DNA of 30,548 bases from JAGXQV01 sp964527565 (GCA_964527565.1 CAZGOY010000040.1:1-30548); one strand, 5' to 3'; counted from the stretch's first letter, positions 21,514-30,127 are shown. Numbers and translations are program-made. The notes: a model not told the origin generated them from the sequence alone.

Positions 21514-22257
21514 ATGCGGATTCTTTTGAGTAACGACGACGGCTATTTTGCGCCTGGCCTGGCCTGTCTGGCGCAGGCGCTTTCCGCCGTCGCCGAAGTG
21601 GTTGTGGTGGCGCCCGAGCGCGACCGTAGCGGCGCCAGCAATTCCCTTACCCTGGATCGCCCCCTGAGCCTGCGCCAGTCGTCCAACGGTTTTTATTACG
21701 TCAACGGCACCCCGACCGATTGCGTCCATCTGGCGGTGACCGGCATGTTGCCGGAACTGCCGGACATGGTGGTTTCCGGCATCAACCATGGCGCCAACAT
21801 GGGGGACGACACGGTTTATTCCGGTACCGTGGCGGCGGCCACCGAAGGTTTCCTGCTCGGCGTGCCCTCCATCGCCGTGTCGCTCGCCAGCAAGTCGGCG
21901 GGGCACTACCAGACCGCCGCCCGCGTGGTTTGCGAGATTGTCGAGCGCTGCAAGCGCGATCCCTTTCCGCAACCGGTGCTGCTTAACGTCAACGTGCCGG
22001 ACCTGCCCTGGGAGGCGTTGAAGGGGTCGCTCGTCACGCGCTTGGGCAAGCGCCACAAAGCCGAGCCGGTGGTGAAATCGCTGACGCCGCGCGGCGAGAC
22101 GGTGTATTGGGTGGGCGCCGCCGGTTCGGCGCAGGATGCCGGTGAAGGCACCGACTTCCACGCCGTGGCGCAGGGCCTGGTTTCCATCACGCCCTTGCAG
22201 ATCGACCTGACCCAGTATGGACAGATGGACGGCGTGAAACGCTGGCTGAATTCATGA
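21514..22257 (+). CDS. surE: 5'/3'-nucleotidase SurE
   Basis: SurE is a metal-dependent phosphatase acting on nucleoside monophosphates, linked to stationary-phase survival. The 247-residue product begins MRILLSNDDGYFAPG, with metal ligands D8 and D9, followed by RSGASNSLT (ligand Ser) and GINHGANMGDD (ligand Asn). ATG 21514 fits the family N-terminus exactly; the ribosome-binding site is weak and somewhat distant. It overlaps pcm by 4 bases and heads the surE-pcm-nlpD-rpoS operon. Confidence 0.95.
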   Translation: MRILLSNDDGYFAPGLACLAQALSAVAEVVVVAPERDRSGASNSLTLDRPLSLRQSSNGFYYVNGTPTDCVHLAVTGMLPELPDMVVSGINHGANMGDDTVYSGTVAAATEGFLLGVPSIAVSLASKSAGHYQTAARVVCEIVERCKRDPFPQPVLLNVNVPDLPWEALKGSLVTRLGKRHKAEPVVKSLTPRGETVYWVGAAGSAQDAGEGTDFHAVAQGLVSITPLQIDLTQYGQMDGVKRWLNS

Positions 22258-22910
22258 ACAGTCATCTGCGCGGTATCGGCATGACCTCGCAGCGCACCCG
22301 CATGCGCATGCTGGAGCGCCTGCGCGCGCAGGGCATCAAGGATGAGGTGGTGCTGGAGGCGATGGGCGCCATCCCGCGCCACATTTTCGTCGAGGAAGCC
22401 CTGTCGCACCGCGCCTACGACGACGATGCCCTGCCCATCGGCTACAACCAGACCATTTCCAGCCCCTACATCGTAGCGCGCATGTCGGAATTGCTGCGCG
22501 CCGGCGGCAAGCTCGGCAAGGTTCTGGAAATCGGCACCGGTTGCGGTTACCAGACTTCGGTGCTGGCGGCGTTGGCGAAAGAGGTTTTTTCCCTGGAACG
22601 CATCTCTCCGCTGCTGGCCAAGGCGCGCGAGCACTTGCGCGAACTGCGCATCGGCAACGTGCGCGCGCGCCATGCCGACGGCACCATGGGGCTGCCGGAG
22701 CAGGCGCCGTTCGACGCGATCATCATGACGGCGGCGGCTACCCGCGTGCCGCCGGAATTGCTGGAACAGCTCGCGCCCGGCGGCCGCCTGGTGATGCCGG
22801 TGGGTACCAGCGAACAGCGCCTGTGCCGGGTCGAATTCGACGGCAAGGAATATCGCCAGACCCTGCTGGAAGCGGTGCGTTTCGTGCCCTTGTTGCCGGG
22901 CCTGGTATGA
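22254..22910 (+). CDS. pcm: Protein-L-isoaspartate O-methyltransferase
   Basis: Pcm repairs isoaspartyl residues in aged proteins using S-adenosylmethionine. The 218-residue product contains IPRHIFV, the substrate loop PIGYNQTISSPYIVARM, SAM motif I LEIGTGCGYQT, and the late motif LAPGGRLVMPVG. Its length is standard. Both ends overlap the neighbours by 4 bases (ATGA), so translation of surE, pcm and nlpD is likely coupled. Confidence 0.95.
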   Translation: MNSHLRGIGMTSQRTRMRMLERLRAQGIKDEVVLEAMGAIPRHIFVEEALSHRAYDDDALPIGYNQTISSPYIVARMSELLRAGGKLGKVLEIGTGCGYQTSVLAALAKEVFSLERISPLLAKAREHLRELRIGNVRARHADGTMGLPEQAPFDAIIMTAAATRVPPELLEQLAPGGRLVMPVGTSEQRLCRVEFDGKEYRQTLLEAVRFVPLLPGLV

Positions 22911-23953
22911 GGTTTTTCGATTTGAAGGTAAAGAATTCGCGCCCATTGGCCATCGTCGGCGCCTGCCTGATCGGCGCGCTGCCGTTGCTCACCGGCGGCT
23001 GCTCCTCCTCCGGGCGCCCGGCGCCGGTGGTCGAACGTCACTACGCGCCCTCGGCGGCGGCGAAGCAGGCTCCCCTCAAGACCGTCAAAACGCCCGATAC
23101 GCGCCCGCAAATTTACACCGTGCAAAAGGGCGACACGCTATACGGCATCTCTCTGGAATATGGCCTCGATTACAAGGAAATTGCCGAATGGAACATGATC
23201 GGGCCGCCTTACACCATCCGCATCGGGCAGCAACTTCGCATGAGGCCGCCTGCGCCGCCCGAACAGGCGGCGCAGGTAGTGGTGACGCCGCTGAAGTCGC
23301 CGGCCATGGCGGAGAGCAGCCTGCCCGCGGGCGCCGCCAGCCAGCCGTCGTCGGGAGAGGCCGCCCTGCTCAAGACCGAGCCCAGGGCGCTCAAACTGCC
23401 CTACAGCGAACAGGCGCTGGCCGTGCTCAAGCCGACCCCTGTTCCCATCATGCCGCTGGCGCCGCCGCTTGCCGTAGCGTCGGCGGCCAATGCCGCGTCT
23501 CCGGTCCCCGCTCCCGCCGCCGTGCCTGCCGTGAAACCGCCCGAGGAAAAAAAGGAGCCTGCCGCCGATGAAGACGACAAGCTGGAGTGGGGGTGGCCAG
23601 CGCAAGGCAAAGTGGTCGGCGAATTCAACGAAGCCGCCAGCCTGAAGGGGGTGGACATTGCCGGCAAGAGCGGCCAGGCGGTGAATGCGGCGGCCGCAGG
23701 CAAGGTGGTATACAGCGGCAGCGGGCTGCGCGGTTACGGCAAGCTGGTCATTGTCAAACACAACAAGACTTATCTCAGCGCCTATGCGCACAACAGCCAG
23801 ATCCTGGTCAAGGAAGGACAGAGCGTGAGCCGCGGGCAGAAGATTGCCGAAATGGGCGATAGCGATGCCGACCGCGTCAAGCTGCATTTCGAGATACGGC
23901 GTTTCGGCAAGCCGGTCGATCCCCTGAAATACCTTTCCGACAGCAGCTCATGA
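22907..23953 (+). CDS. nlpD: Lipoprotein NlpD with LysM and degenerate LytM domain
   Basis: NlpD activates the amidase AmiC to split septal peptidoglycan during division. The 348-residue precursor starts at ATG 22907, overlapping the pcm stop. A basic N-terminus and hydrophobic core end at LLTGGC, giving a lipidated C32, though Thr at -3 is less usual. A LysM domain follows (YTVQKGDTLYGISLEYG to IRIGQQLRM), then a long Ala/Pro-rich linker, then a C-terminal LytM/M23 fold. The first zinc ligand is missing: the normal HxGxD reads KGVDIAG. The domain is therefore probably non-catalytic, as in other NlpD proteins. In many proteobacteria an rpoS promoter lies within nlpD. Confidence 0.93.
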   Translation: MRFFDLKVKNSRPLAIVGACLIGALPLLTGGCSSSGRPAPVVERHYAPSAAAKQAPLKTVKTPDTRPQIYTVQKGDTLYGISLEYGLDYKEIAEWNMIGPPYTIRIGQQLRMRPPAPPEQAAQVVVTPLKSPAMAESSLPAGAASQPSSGEAALLKTEPRALKLPYSEQALAVLKPTPVPIMPLAPPLAVASAANAASPVPAPAAVPAVKPPEEKKEPAADEDDKLEWGWPAQGKVVGEFNEAASLKGVDIAGKSGQAVNAAAAGKVVYSGSGLRGYGKLVIVKHNKTYLSAYAHNSQILVKEGQSVSRGQKIAEMGDSDADRVKLHFEIRRFGKPVDPLKYLSDSSS

Positions 23954-24897
23954 ACAAACCAACGCTTGACGAGCGGGAGTCGCTGGACGGCGAATTGCCG
24001 CCCCCTGGCGAAGAAATGCCTTCCCATGCACCGGAAACGGAAAACGCCGAACAGGAGGCCCCCTATTTTCAGGGGGACGCCACACTGATCTACCTGCGGG
24101 AAATCGGCCAGAACGCCCTGTTGAGCGCGGAAGAGGAACTCAGGCTGGCGCGCCTGGTGTGCCAGGGAGATTTCGCCGCGCGCCAGCGCATGATCGAATG
24201 CAATCTGCGCCTGGTGGTGAATATCGCCAAGCATTACCTCAATCGCGGTATGGTCCTGCTCGATCTGGTCGAGGAAGGCAACCTCGGCCTGATTCACGCG
24301 CTGGAAAAATTCGAACCGGAGCGCGGCTACCGTTTTTCCACCTACGCCACCTGGTGGATACGCCAGAACATCGAGCGCGCCATCATGAACCAGTCGCGCA
24401 CCATCCGCCTGCCGGTGCATATCGTCAAGGAACTGAATGTTTACCTGCGCGCCTGGCGCCACCTGGAAGCGCACAACGAGCGCGAGCCGACGGTAGCCGA
24501 CGTTGCCCACCTGCTCGACCACCCCGAGGGCGAGGTGCGGTACATACTGGGCTTGAACGAGCGCATGGCCTCGCTGGACGCGCCGCTGGACATCGACCCG
24601 AGCTTGTCCATCGGCGAAGCGATTGCCGACGAACAGGGCGTGCTGCCGGAAGTGCTGCTGCAAAATGCTGAAATCGAGCAACTCGTCCGCACCTGGATGG
24701 AAACGCTTAGCGACAAGCAATTCTGGGTGATCGAGCGCCGCTACGGGCTGAACGGCCAGGATACGCAAACGCTGGAGGAACTGGCCGCGCATCTCGACAT
24801 CACCCGCGAGCGGGTGCGCCAGATTCAATTGGAAGCGCTCGCCGCATTGCGCCGCCTGCTCAAACGCGAGCAGGTATCGAAGGACGTGTTGCTGTAG
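23950..24897 (+). CDS. rpoS: RNA polymerase sigma factor RpoS
   Basis: RpoS is the stationary-phase and general stress sigma factor. The 315-residue protein shows region 1.2 (DATLIYLREIGQNALLS), regions 2.1-2.4 (NLRLVVNIAKHYLNRGM, then YRFSTYATWWIRQNIERAI), region 3 (IRLPVHIVKELN), and region 4.2 (TLEELAAHLDITRERVRQIQ). The N-terminus is acidic and variable. The ATG overlaps the nlpD stop by 4 bases. It is convergent with a partner-switching gene pair (25045-27098) of the type known to control sigma-S in Shewanella. Confidence 0.95.
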   Translation: MNKPTLDERESLDGELPPPGEEMPSHAPETENAEQEAPYFQGDATLIYLREIGQNALLSAEEELRLARLVCQGDFAARQRMIECNLRLVVNIAKHYLNRGMVLLDLVEEGNLGLIHALEKFEPERGYRFSTYATWWIRQNIERAIMNQSRTIRLPVHIVKELNVYLRAWRHLEAHNEREPTVADVAHLLDHPEGEVRYILGLNERMASLDAPLDIDPSLSIGEAIADEQGVLPEVLLQNAEIEQLVRTWMETLSDKQFWVIERRYGLNGQDTQTLEELAAHLDITRERVRQIQLEALAALRRLLKREQVSKDVLL

Positions 24898-24929
24898 CCC
24901 GGATTTTTCATGAATACCACCCAACCTCC

Positions 24930-25005
24930 GTGGGAGGGGGCTTGCCCCCGAGGTTTGGATTTTTCGCTGCTGTACGGAAAAGCTCGGGGGCAAGCCCCCT
25001 CCTAC
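24930..25005. repeat. REP/REPIN-like palindrome, copy 2, likely bidirectional terminator
   Basis: Arms 24930-24952 and 24983-25005 pair over 23 bases with one mismatch, around a 30-base loop. The left arm begins GTGGGAGGGGGCTTGCCCCC. It lies between the convergent rpoS and REC-PP2C genes and could stop transcription from both sides. It belongs to the same family as 9071-9128 and 29741-29818. Confidence 0.8.
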
Positions 25006-25044
25006 CAGCGAGACGACGTTTTTATGAAATGTTCGGGGTAGGGT

Positions 25045-26748
25045 TCAGGCCAGCGCGTAGAGCGCCAGCACTTCGTTGCCGCTGCCGGTGTATTCGATGC
25101 CGACACACAGCGAACGCACCAGGGCGATGCCGCGTCCGTGGAAGCCCGACAAGGCCGAGAGATTGCGCCCCAGCATCCGCGCGGCGTCGAATCCATTTCC
25201 GCTGTCCTTGAGGCGCAGCACCAGGAATTCTCCGTCCTCGCGGTGCTGGCGCCGCAGCTCGATTTCCACGCTGGCCTGTTGCAGCGCGGCAAGCCGTTCC
25301 TCGCGCAGGGTGAGAAAGCGGTCGAAACCGTCTTCCAGGGTTTTCAGGCTGGAATCGAGCTGGAGAATGCCGTGGTCGAGGGCATTGTTGTACAGCTCGG
25401 TGATGATGAGGAACAGTTCGCGGCACTGTTTTTGCGTCAGCCGTGCCTGCGCCAGCCAGCTCATCAGCAGCGGCAGCACGTCGAGCGATTTGAGTTCCGC
25501 CGAGGTGAGGGTGATGGAAAGGCCCCACTCGCTGGGAGCCAGACGATAATTGAATTCCTTTTCGTCGTGCTCCGGGGTAATGGTGTCGCCGCTGAAATCC
25601 ATCGGGCAGTGGACGCCGACCAGCGAAATATCATCGAGGCCGGGATGTCCGCCAAGAAACTGTTCCAGTGCCTGTTTCAGGCAGTCGAATTGCTGCTGCT
25701 CGCCGCTGCACGCCAGCGCATGTTCGATCTGTTCGGCGCCGAAGCGTTCGCCGCTTTCGTTTTCCGCTTCCGCCACACCGTCGGAATACAGCATGAGCTG
25801 ACCCGCCTCGTGCCAGAAATAGACATCCGTAGTGCCGTCGAAATCTTCGCTGTCGAGAATGCCCAGCGGTGGCTGCGTCGAACGCCAGCTATGCAGGACG
25901 CGGCCATCGGCGGTGACAAACAGGGCATTGGGCGCGCCGCCGTTCCAGATGCGGATGGCGCGCTTGGACGGGTCGATGGAGGCGATGGTTGCGGCGACGA
26001 AACGCTCGGTGGGCAGGATCTGCTTGATCTTGCGGTTGAGTTCCTGGGCGATGCTGGAGATGGAAAAGCCCTTTTCGGTCATGCCGTAAAACACTTCCAC
26101 CACCGGCATGGCGTTGATGGCGGCGGCCAGTCCATGGCCGGTGCCATCGGCCAGAATGATGTGCAGCACGCCGCCGGGCGTGGCGGCGGCGGCGATGATG
26201 TCGCCGCTGAAATTCGCCGCAGGCAGCAGCCAGTGGCGGATCAGCGGATTATTGATCTCGTCGTTGTGAATGATCTTGGCCAGCAGGTGCTGGGCCAGTT
26301 TTTCCTCGCGCTCGTTATCCTCGCGGTAGCGCGCCAGTTGTTCGGCGTTCTCGGTAATCACGCGCTGCATTTCGGCGATGCGCTGCATCGCCTTGATCTT
26401 GGCCTTCAGCAGGGTGAGATTCACCGGCTTGGTGAGATAGTCGTCGCCGCCGACTTCCAGGCCTTTTACCTGATCCTGGTCTTGCGCCTTGGCGCTCAGG
26501 AAGATCACCGGTATCCACCTGTCTCCAGCCAGTTCGCGGATTTTTGCCGTGGCCTGGTAGCCGTCCATCACCGGCATCATCACGTCCATCAGGACCAGGT
26601 CGGGCGTTTCGCTGAGGAATTTTTCGACGGCTTCCTCGCCGTTGACTGCGGTGACGGCAACGTGACCTTCCGCACCAACCAGCTTGGATATCAGGCGCAG
26701 GTTGAGCTCGGTGTCGTCGACCACCAGGATTTTGAGTTGTTTGTTCAC
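25045..26748 (-). CDS. Response regulator with PP2C phosphatase and anti-sigma kinase domains (HsbR/CrsR type)
   Basis: This 567-residue protein has three domains. A receiver comes first (D11, D12, phospho-acceptor D55 in LVLMDVMMPVMDG, LTKP lysine). A SpoIIE-type PP2C phosphatase follows from about 160 to 385 (FSGDIIAA, ILADGTGHG, LMLYSDGVAEA, GLDDISLVGV). The third is a HATPase kinase from about 400 to 567 (ELYNNALDHG N-box, KDSGNGFD, GRGIALV). All key residues are present. HsbR of Pseudomonas and CrsR of Shewanella share this layout; CrsR binds RpoS as an anti-sigma and is relieved by its STAS partner. The STAS gene lies just upstream here, and rpoS is the convergent neighbour. The start is GTG 26748 with no clear ribosome-binding site. 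That its target is RpoS is inference. Confidence 0.88.
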   Translation of the reverse strand: MNKQLKILVVDDTELNLRLISKLVGAEGHVAVTAVNGEEAVEKFLSETPDLVLMDVMMPVMDGYQATAKIRELAGDRWIPVIFLSAKAQDQDQVKGLEVGGDDYLTKPVNLTLLKAKIKAMQRIAEMQRVITENAEQLARYREDNEREEKLAQHLLAKIIHNDEINNPLIRHWLLPAANFSGDIIAAAATPGGVLHIILADGTGHGLAAAINAMPVVEVFYGMTEKGFSISSIAQELNRKIKQILPTERFVAATIASIDPSKRAIRIWNGGAPNALFVTADGRVLHSWRSTQPPLGILDSEDFDGTTDVYFWHEAGQLMLYSDGVAEAENESGERFGAEQIEHALACSGEQQQFDCLKQALEQFLGGHPGLDDISLVGVHCPMDFSGDTITPEHDEKEFNYRLAPSEWGLSITLTSAELKSLDVLPLLMSWLAQARLTQKQCRELFLIITELYNNALDHGILQLDSSLKTLEDGFDRFLTLREERLAALQQASVEIELRRQHREDGEFLVLRLKDSGNGFDAARMLGRNLSALSGFHGRGIALVRSLCVGIEYTGSGNEVLALYALA

Positions 26749-26786
26749 GGGGGCGCCCGGAATGGATTGGTGGAAGGTGCGGAAAA

Positions 26787-27098
26787 TTACCGGATGGTGA
26801 AAAGCTTGTTGAAATTGGCCACTTCCAGCACCTGCTGCACGATGCCGTGGCAGTTCAGCAGCGCCAGCTTGCGGTTGCTGCCGTTGGCCTTTTCGCGCAT
26901 CAGCAGCAGCATGCCCAGCGCGGAGCTGTCGAGGTATTCGATCTTGTCCAGATCGACGTCGATTTCATTGATACCGGGTGCCTTCAGCGCCTCCTCGCTG
27001 GCGGTGCGGAATTCGCGGTGGGAATTGAAGTCGAAACGCCCGCTCATGGCGAGGGTGGCCTTTTCGCCGTTGATTTCTACTTTCACGTTCATGGTCAT
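26787..27098 (-). CDS. STAS-domain anti-sigma factor antagonist (HsbA/CrsA type)
   Basis: A 103-residue single-domain STAS protein. SGRFDFNSHREFR (19-31) and IEYLDSSALGMLLLM (53-67) are the family signatures, and S58 in DSSALG matches the serine phosphorylated by the partner kinase in SpoIIAA-type antagonists. It should cycle between phosphorylated (inactive) and free forms under control of the next gene, which has both kinase and phosphatase domains. GGAG precedes ATG 27098. It lies 18 bases after cheB and 38 bases before the REC-PP2C-kinase gene, so all are probably co-transcribed. Confidence 0.9.
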   Translation of the reverse strand: MTMNVKVEINGEKATLAMSGRFDFNSHREFRTASEEALKAPGINEIDVDLDKIEYLDSSALGMLLLMREKANGSNRKLALLNCHGIVQQVLEVANFNKLFTIR

Positions 27099-27116
27099 TT
27101 CAGTTCTCCAGATAAA

Positions 27117-28193
27117 TCAAACACGGAAAGCCCGCTGGCCGAGGGTGGCCAGGTAGCCCATCACTTTCGACGACATTTGCGGCAATGGCACGATTTCGTC
27201 CACCCCCCCCATGGCAATCGCCTCCTTCGGCATGCCGAACACCACGCAGGTGGACTCGTCCTGGGAGAAATTGTAAGCGCCTGCCTGCTTCATTTCCAGC
27301 ATGCCGGCGGCACCGTCCTTGCCCATGCCGGTGAGAATCACGCCGATGGCGTTCTTGCCCACCACGTTGGCGGCGGAACGGAACAGCACATCCACGGAAG
27401 GGCGGTGGCGGTTCACCGGCGGGCCGTCGGACAGCTCGCACACGTAGTTGGCGCCGCTGCGCTTGACCAGCAGGTGCGAATGTCCCGGCGCGATGAAGGC
27501 GTGACCGGGCAGGATGCGGTCGCCGTTTTCCGCCTCCTTCACCGAAATCTTGCACAGGCTGTCGAGCCGGTTGGCGAAGGACTTGGTAAAGGCTTCCGGC
27601 ATGTGCTGGGTGATGGCGATACCGGGGCAATCGGGCGGCAGCTTGACCAGGAAGTCCTTGATCGCCTCGGTGCCGCCGGTGGAAGCGCCGACGATGATCA
27701 ATTTTTCCGTGGAAGCGATGCGGTTGGCCAGCGCGGGCAACACCGCATCGGCAGACAAGCTTTTCTGCGCGTCCACCCCGGCGGAACGCTTGACGTGCGC
27801 CTTGGCCGCAGCGCGGATCTTGTCGGCGATTTCCTGGCTGTATTCCTGCAGGCCGCGCGAGATGTCGAGCTTGGGCTTGGAGATGTAATCCACCGCGCCC
27901 AGTTCCAGCGCGCGCAGGGTCACGTCCGAACCGCGCTCGGTGAGCGAGGAGATCATCACCACCGGCATGGGGCGCAGGCGCATGAGCTTTTCCAGAAAGC
28001 CCAGGCCGTCCATGCGCGGCATTTCCACGTCCAGGGTGATGACGTCGGGGTTGAGCTGCTTGATGAGTTCGCGCGCCACCAGCGGGTCGGGTGCCGCTCC
28101 TACCACCTGCAAATCCTTGTGGCTTTCGATGATTTCCTTGAGCACGCTGCGAATCAGCGCCGAATCGTCAACAATCAGTACCTTGATGGTCAT
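27117..28193 (-). CDS. cheB: Chemotaxis protein-glutamate methylesterase/deamidase CheB
   Basis: CheB removes methyl groups from chemoreceptors when phosphorylated. The 358-residue protein has an N-terminal receiver domain (VDDSALIRS, phospho-acceptor in VITLDVEMPRMDG, ISKPK) and a C-terminal esterase with the catalytic Ser in GASTGGTEA, His in TQHMPEAFT and Asp in GMGKDGA. It is third in the order cheR-cheD-cheB and is followed by the STAS gene. Confidence 0.97.
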   Translation of the reverse strand: MTIKVLIVDDSALIRSVLKEIIESHKDLQVVGAAPDPLVARELIKQLNPDVITLDVEMPRMDGLGFLEKLMRLRPMPVVMISSLTERGSDVTLRALELGAVDYISKPKLDISRGLQEYSQEIADKIRAAAKAHVKRSAGVDAQKSLSADAVLPALANRIASTEKLIIVGASTGGTEAIKDFLVKLPPDCPGIAITQHMPEAFTKSFANRLDSLCKISVKEAENGDRILPGHAFIAPGHSHLLVKRSGANYVCELSDGPPVNRHRPSVDVLFRSAANVVGKNAIGVILTGMGKDGAAGMLEMKQAGAYNFSQDESTCVVFGMPKEAIAMGGVDEIVPLPQMSSKVMGYLATLGQRAFRV

Positions 28194-28223
28194 TTTTTTC
28201 TCAAATCAAAGGCCGGAAATTTC

Positions 28224-28835
28224 CTAGAACAACTCCACTTCGCCTTCCACCTTGGCGTAGTCGAGGCGCGATTCGTAATCCTTTTCGCGCTCGATGATGG
28301 TGTTGTTGTGCACGGCGCGCAGCTTTTTGACCAGCACGCGCCCGGTTTTCGGGAAGTAATATATCTTGCGCGGATGAATATCCAGCAAGTCTTTGGATGC
28401 AAGCGGTATTTTTTCTGTTTTCAGGAAGTCGAGGGCAAAATCGGCGTTGCGCGCGCCGACATTGGAAACGGTGAAACCGCGCAGCACGTTGCCGCCGCCG
28501 AATAATTTGGCTTCGAAGTTGTGGCGCTTGGCCCCCAGTTTGAGCAAATGGTTGATGAGCATTTCCATGGCATAGGTGCCGTAACGCGCCGATACGCTCA
28601 ACGGGTTTTCGGCGTTGTTGTCGCTGTGCGGCAGCATGAAGTGGTTCATGCCGCCGATGCCGCTGCTGCGGTCGCGCAGGCACAGCGAGACGCAGGAGCC
28701 GAGCACGGTGACGATAATCATGTCGCGCGTGGTGGCGTAATATTCGCCCGGCAGTATCTTGGCCGCTTCTTTTTCGAAATTTCGGTCGAAATAGATATTC
28801 GGGGCAAGAATTTCCTGGTAGCCGCTATCAGCCAT
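28224..28835 (-). CDS. cheD: Chemoreceptor glutamine deamidase CheD
   Basis: CheD deamidates specific glutamines in chemoreceptors and adjusts their signalling. The 203-residue protein has the catalytic Cys in VLGSCVSLCLRD and the catalytic His in GGMNHFMLP, with AKLFGGGNVLRG downstream. I start it at ATG 28835, giving MADSGYQEIL; a longer frame from 28937 would run deep into cheR without a better start. The start overlaps the cheR end by 8 bases. Confidence 0.95.
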   Translation of the reverse strand: MADSGYQEILAPNIYFDRNFEKEAAKILPGEYYATTRDMIIVTVLGSCVSLCLRDRSSGIGGMNHFMLPHSDNNAENPLSVSARYGTYAMEMLINHLLKLGAKRHNFEAKLFGGGNVLRGFTVSNVGARNADFALDFLKTEKIPLASKDLLDIHPRKIYYFPKTGRVLVKKLRAVHNNTIIEREKDYESRLDYAKVEGEVELF

Positions 28836-29679
28836 GGTAGGCCTGTTTCCTCGCTTCCGGGGTGAGTTCGTAGACGGTTTTGCCGCGCGAGCGGAAAATA
28901 TCCGCCGTATGGTAAAAGCTTTCCGAATGTCCGGCAAACAGCAGGCCGTCCGGGCGCAGCAGGGGCACGAATTTTTCCAGGATTTTGCGTTGCGTCGGCT
29001 TGTCGAAGTAAATCATGACGTTGCGGCAGAATATCGCCTCGAAGGGGCCGCGCATCGGCCAGGCTTCGTCGAGCAGGTTGATCTGGCGGAAGTTGATCAT
29101 GTCGCGCAACTCCTGGCGCACCCGCGCATAACCTTCCTGATTGCCGCTGCCCTTGAGGAAAAAACGCTTCAACATATCCTTGGGCAACTTTTCCAGGCGC
29201 TCCAGCGGGTAAACCCCGGCTTCGCCCTTTTTCAACACGTTGGTGTCGATGTCGGTGGCCAGGATTTTCACCGGCGGCGTATAGCTGCCGAACAGATCGA
29301 CCATGGTCATGGCCATCGAATAAGGTTCCTCGCCGGTGGAAGAAGCCGAGCACCACAGGTTGATGGTGTTGCCCTTGCCCATGTAGTGCTTCACATGTTC
29401 GGCCAGTGCAGGGAAATGGTGTTCTTCGCGGAAAAAGGCGGTCAGGTTGGTGGTTAGCGCGTTGGTGAAGGCCTCCATTTCCGCCTCGTCACCGCGTTCC
29501 AGATGGGCCAGGTAGGCCTCGAAACTGTGGATGCCGGTAGCGCGCAGACGCCGCGCCAGGCGGCTGTAGACCATGTCCTGCTTGATCGGGCTGAGCGAGA
29601 TGCCGACACTGTCGTACAGCATCTTGCGAACCCGCTCGAAATCGCGGGGGGTAAAATCGAATTCGCGGTCTTGGGTCAT
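28828..29679 (-). CDS. cheR: Chemoreceptor methyltransferase CheR
   Basis: CheR methylates glutamates of chemoreceptors using S-adenosylmethionine. The 283-residue product has the N-terminal helical domain (GISLSPIKQDMVYSRLARRL), TNLTAFFREEHHF, the SAM-binding WCSASSTGEEPYS, ATDIDTNVL, and CRNVMIYFDKPTQ. The beta-subdomain that docks the receptor pentapeptide is present by length. No clear Shine-Dalgarno sequence precedes ATG 29679. A receptor tail with such a pentapeptide lies at the right edge of the window. Confidence 0.96.
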   Translation of the reverse strand: MTQDREFDFTPRDFERVRKMLYDSVGISLSPIKQDMVYSRLARRLRATGIHSFEAYLAHLERGDEAEMEAFTNALTTNLTAFFREEHHFPALAEHVKHYMGKGNTINLWCSASSTGEEPYSMAMTMVDLFGSYTPPVKILATDIDTNVLKKGEAGVYPLERLEKLPKDMLKRFFLKGSGNQEGYARVRQELRDMINFRQINLLDEAWPMRGPFEAIFCRNVMIYFDKPTQRKILEKFVPLLRPDGLLFAGHSESFYHTADIFRSRGKTVYELTPEARKQAYHG

Positions 29680-29740
29680 TGAATAGGGTTGTTTCTTTGC
29701 CTGTTTAACGTCCGGTTATTTCAAGAATTCCCCAAAACCC

Positions 29741-29818
29741 TGTAGGAGCGGCCTTGGCCGCGAGCTCTTTGGTTCGGCGGCTAAAAGTCAAAAGCTCGCG
29801 GCCAAGGCCGCTCCTACA
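29741..29818. repeat. REP/REPIN-like palindrome, copy 3
   Basis: Arms 29741-29766 and 29793-29818 are perfectly complementary over 26 bases, around a 26-base loop. The arm begins TGTAGGAGCGGCCTTGGCCG. It lies between the orphan antitoxin gene and cheR, both on the minus strand, and could attenuate read-through. Confidence 0.85.
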
Positions 29819-29878
29819 TGTATGAGGTGCTTTTCGTGATGTGCCTAATGACAATGTGGATTTAACGGCACGAGTGAG

Positions 29879-30127
29879 TCAACCGATGTCCCTTTCAACC
29901 AGTCTTCCTGCCCTGGCTTGTTCGGCTGATTCACGCAAACGTCTGACGTTTTCGCTGTCACTTAGTAAATGCGCGGTTTGGTTGATGGAATCCCATTCAT
30001 CTTCCGGCACGACAACAAAGTTTCTTCCATCGGTGCGTGTCACGGTGAGAGGTTCTCCCGTAAACATGACATCCTCGATAACTTCCCCCAGTTTGTGGCG
30101 GAACTGGCTGTATGCAATGGCAGTCAT
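29879..30127 (-). CDS. Phd/YefM-family antitoxin, apparently without toxin
   Basis: The 82-residue product begins MTAIAYSQFRHKLGEVIEDV and contains EPLTVTRTDGRNFVVVPEDEWDS, the classic Phd/YefM fold that binds operator DNA. The C-terminal helix (SENVRRLRESAEQARAG) would hold the toxin. GGGAG precedes ATG 30127. A YoeB, Txe or Doc-type toxin should follow directly, but the next 60 bases hold no start of one and then a palindrome begins. It may be a solitary antitoxin or the survivor of a lost pair. Confidence 0.85.
   Translation of the reverse strand: MTAIAYSQFRHKLGEVIEDVMFTGEPLTVTRTDGRNFVVVPEDEWDSINQTAHLLSDSENVRRLRESAEQARAGRLVERDIG

Noticed and set aside
22541..22906. Long N-terminal extension of NlpD within pcm
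   Set aside because: The upstream frame is the pcm shadow; the lipoprotein signal begins at ATG 22907, which overlaps the pcm stop in the usual way.
25138..28505. Very long plus-strand open frames (672 and 552 residues) opposite the partner-switch and cheB genes
   Set aside because: They are antisense shadows of clearly recognised genes with intact motifs, and have low-complexity composition and no ribosome-binding sites.
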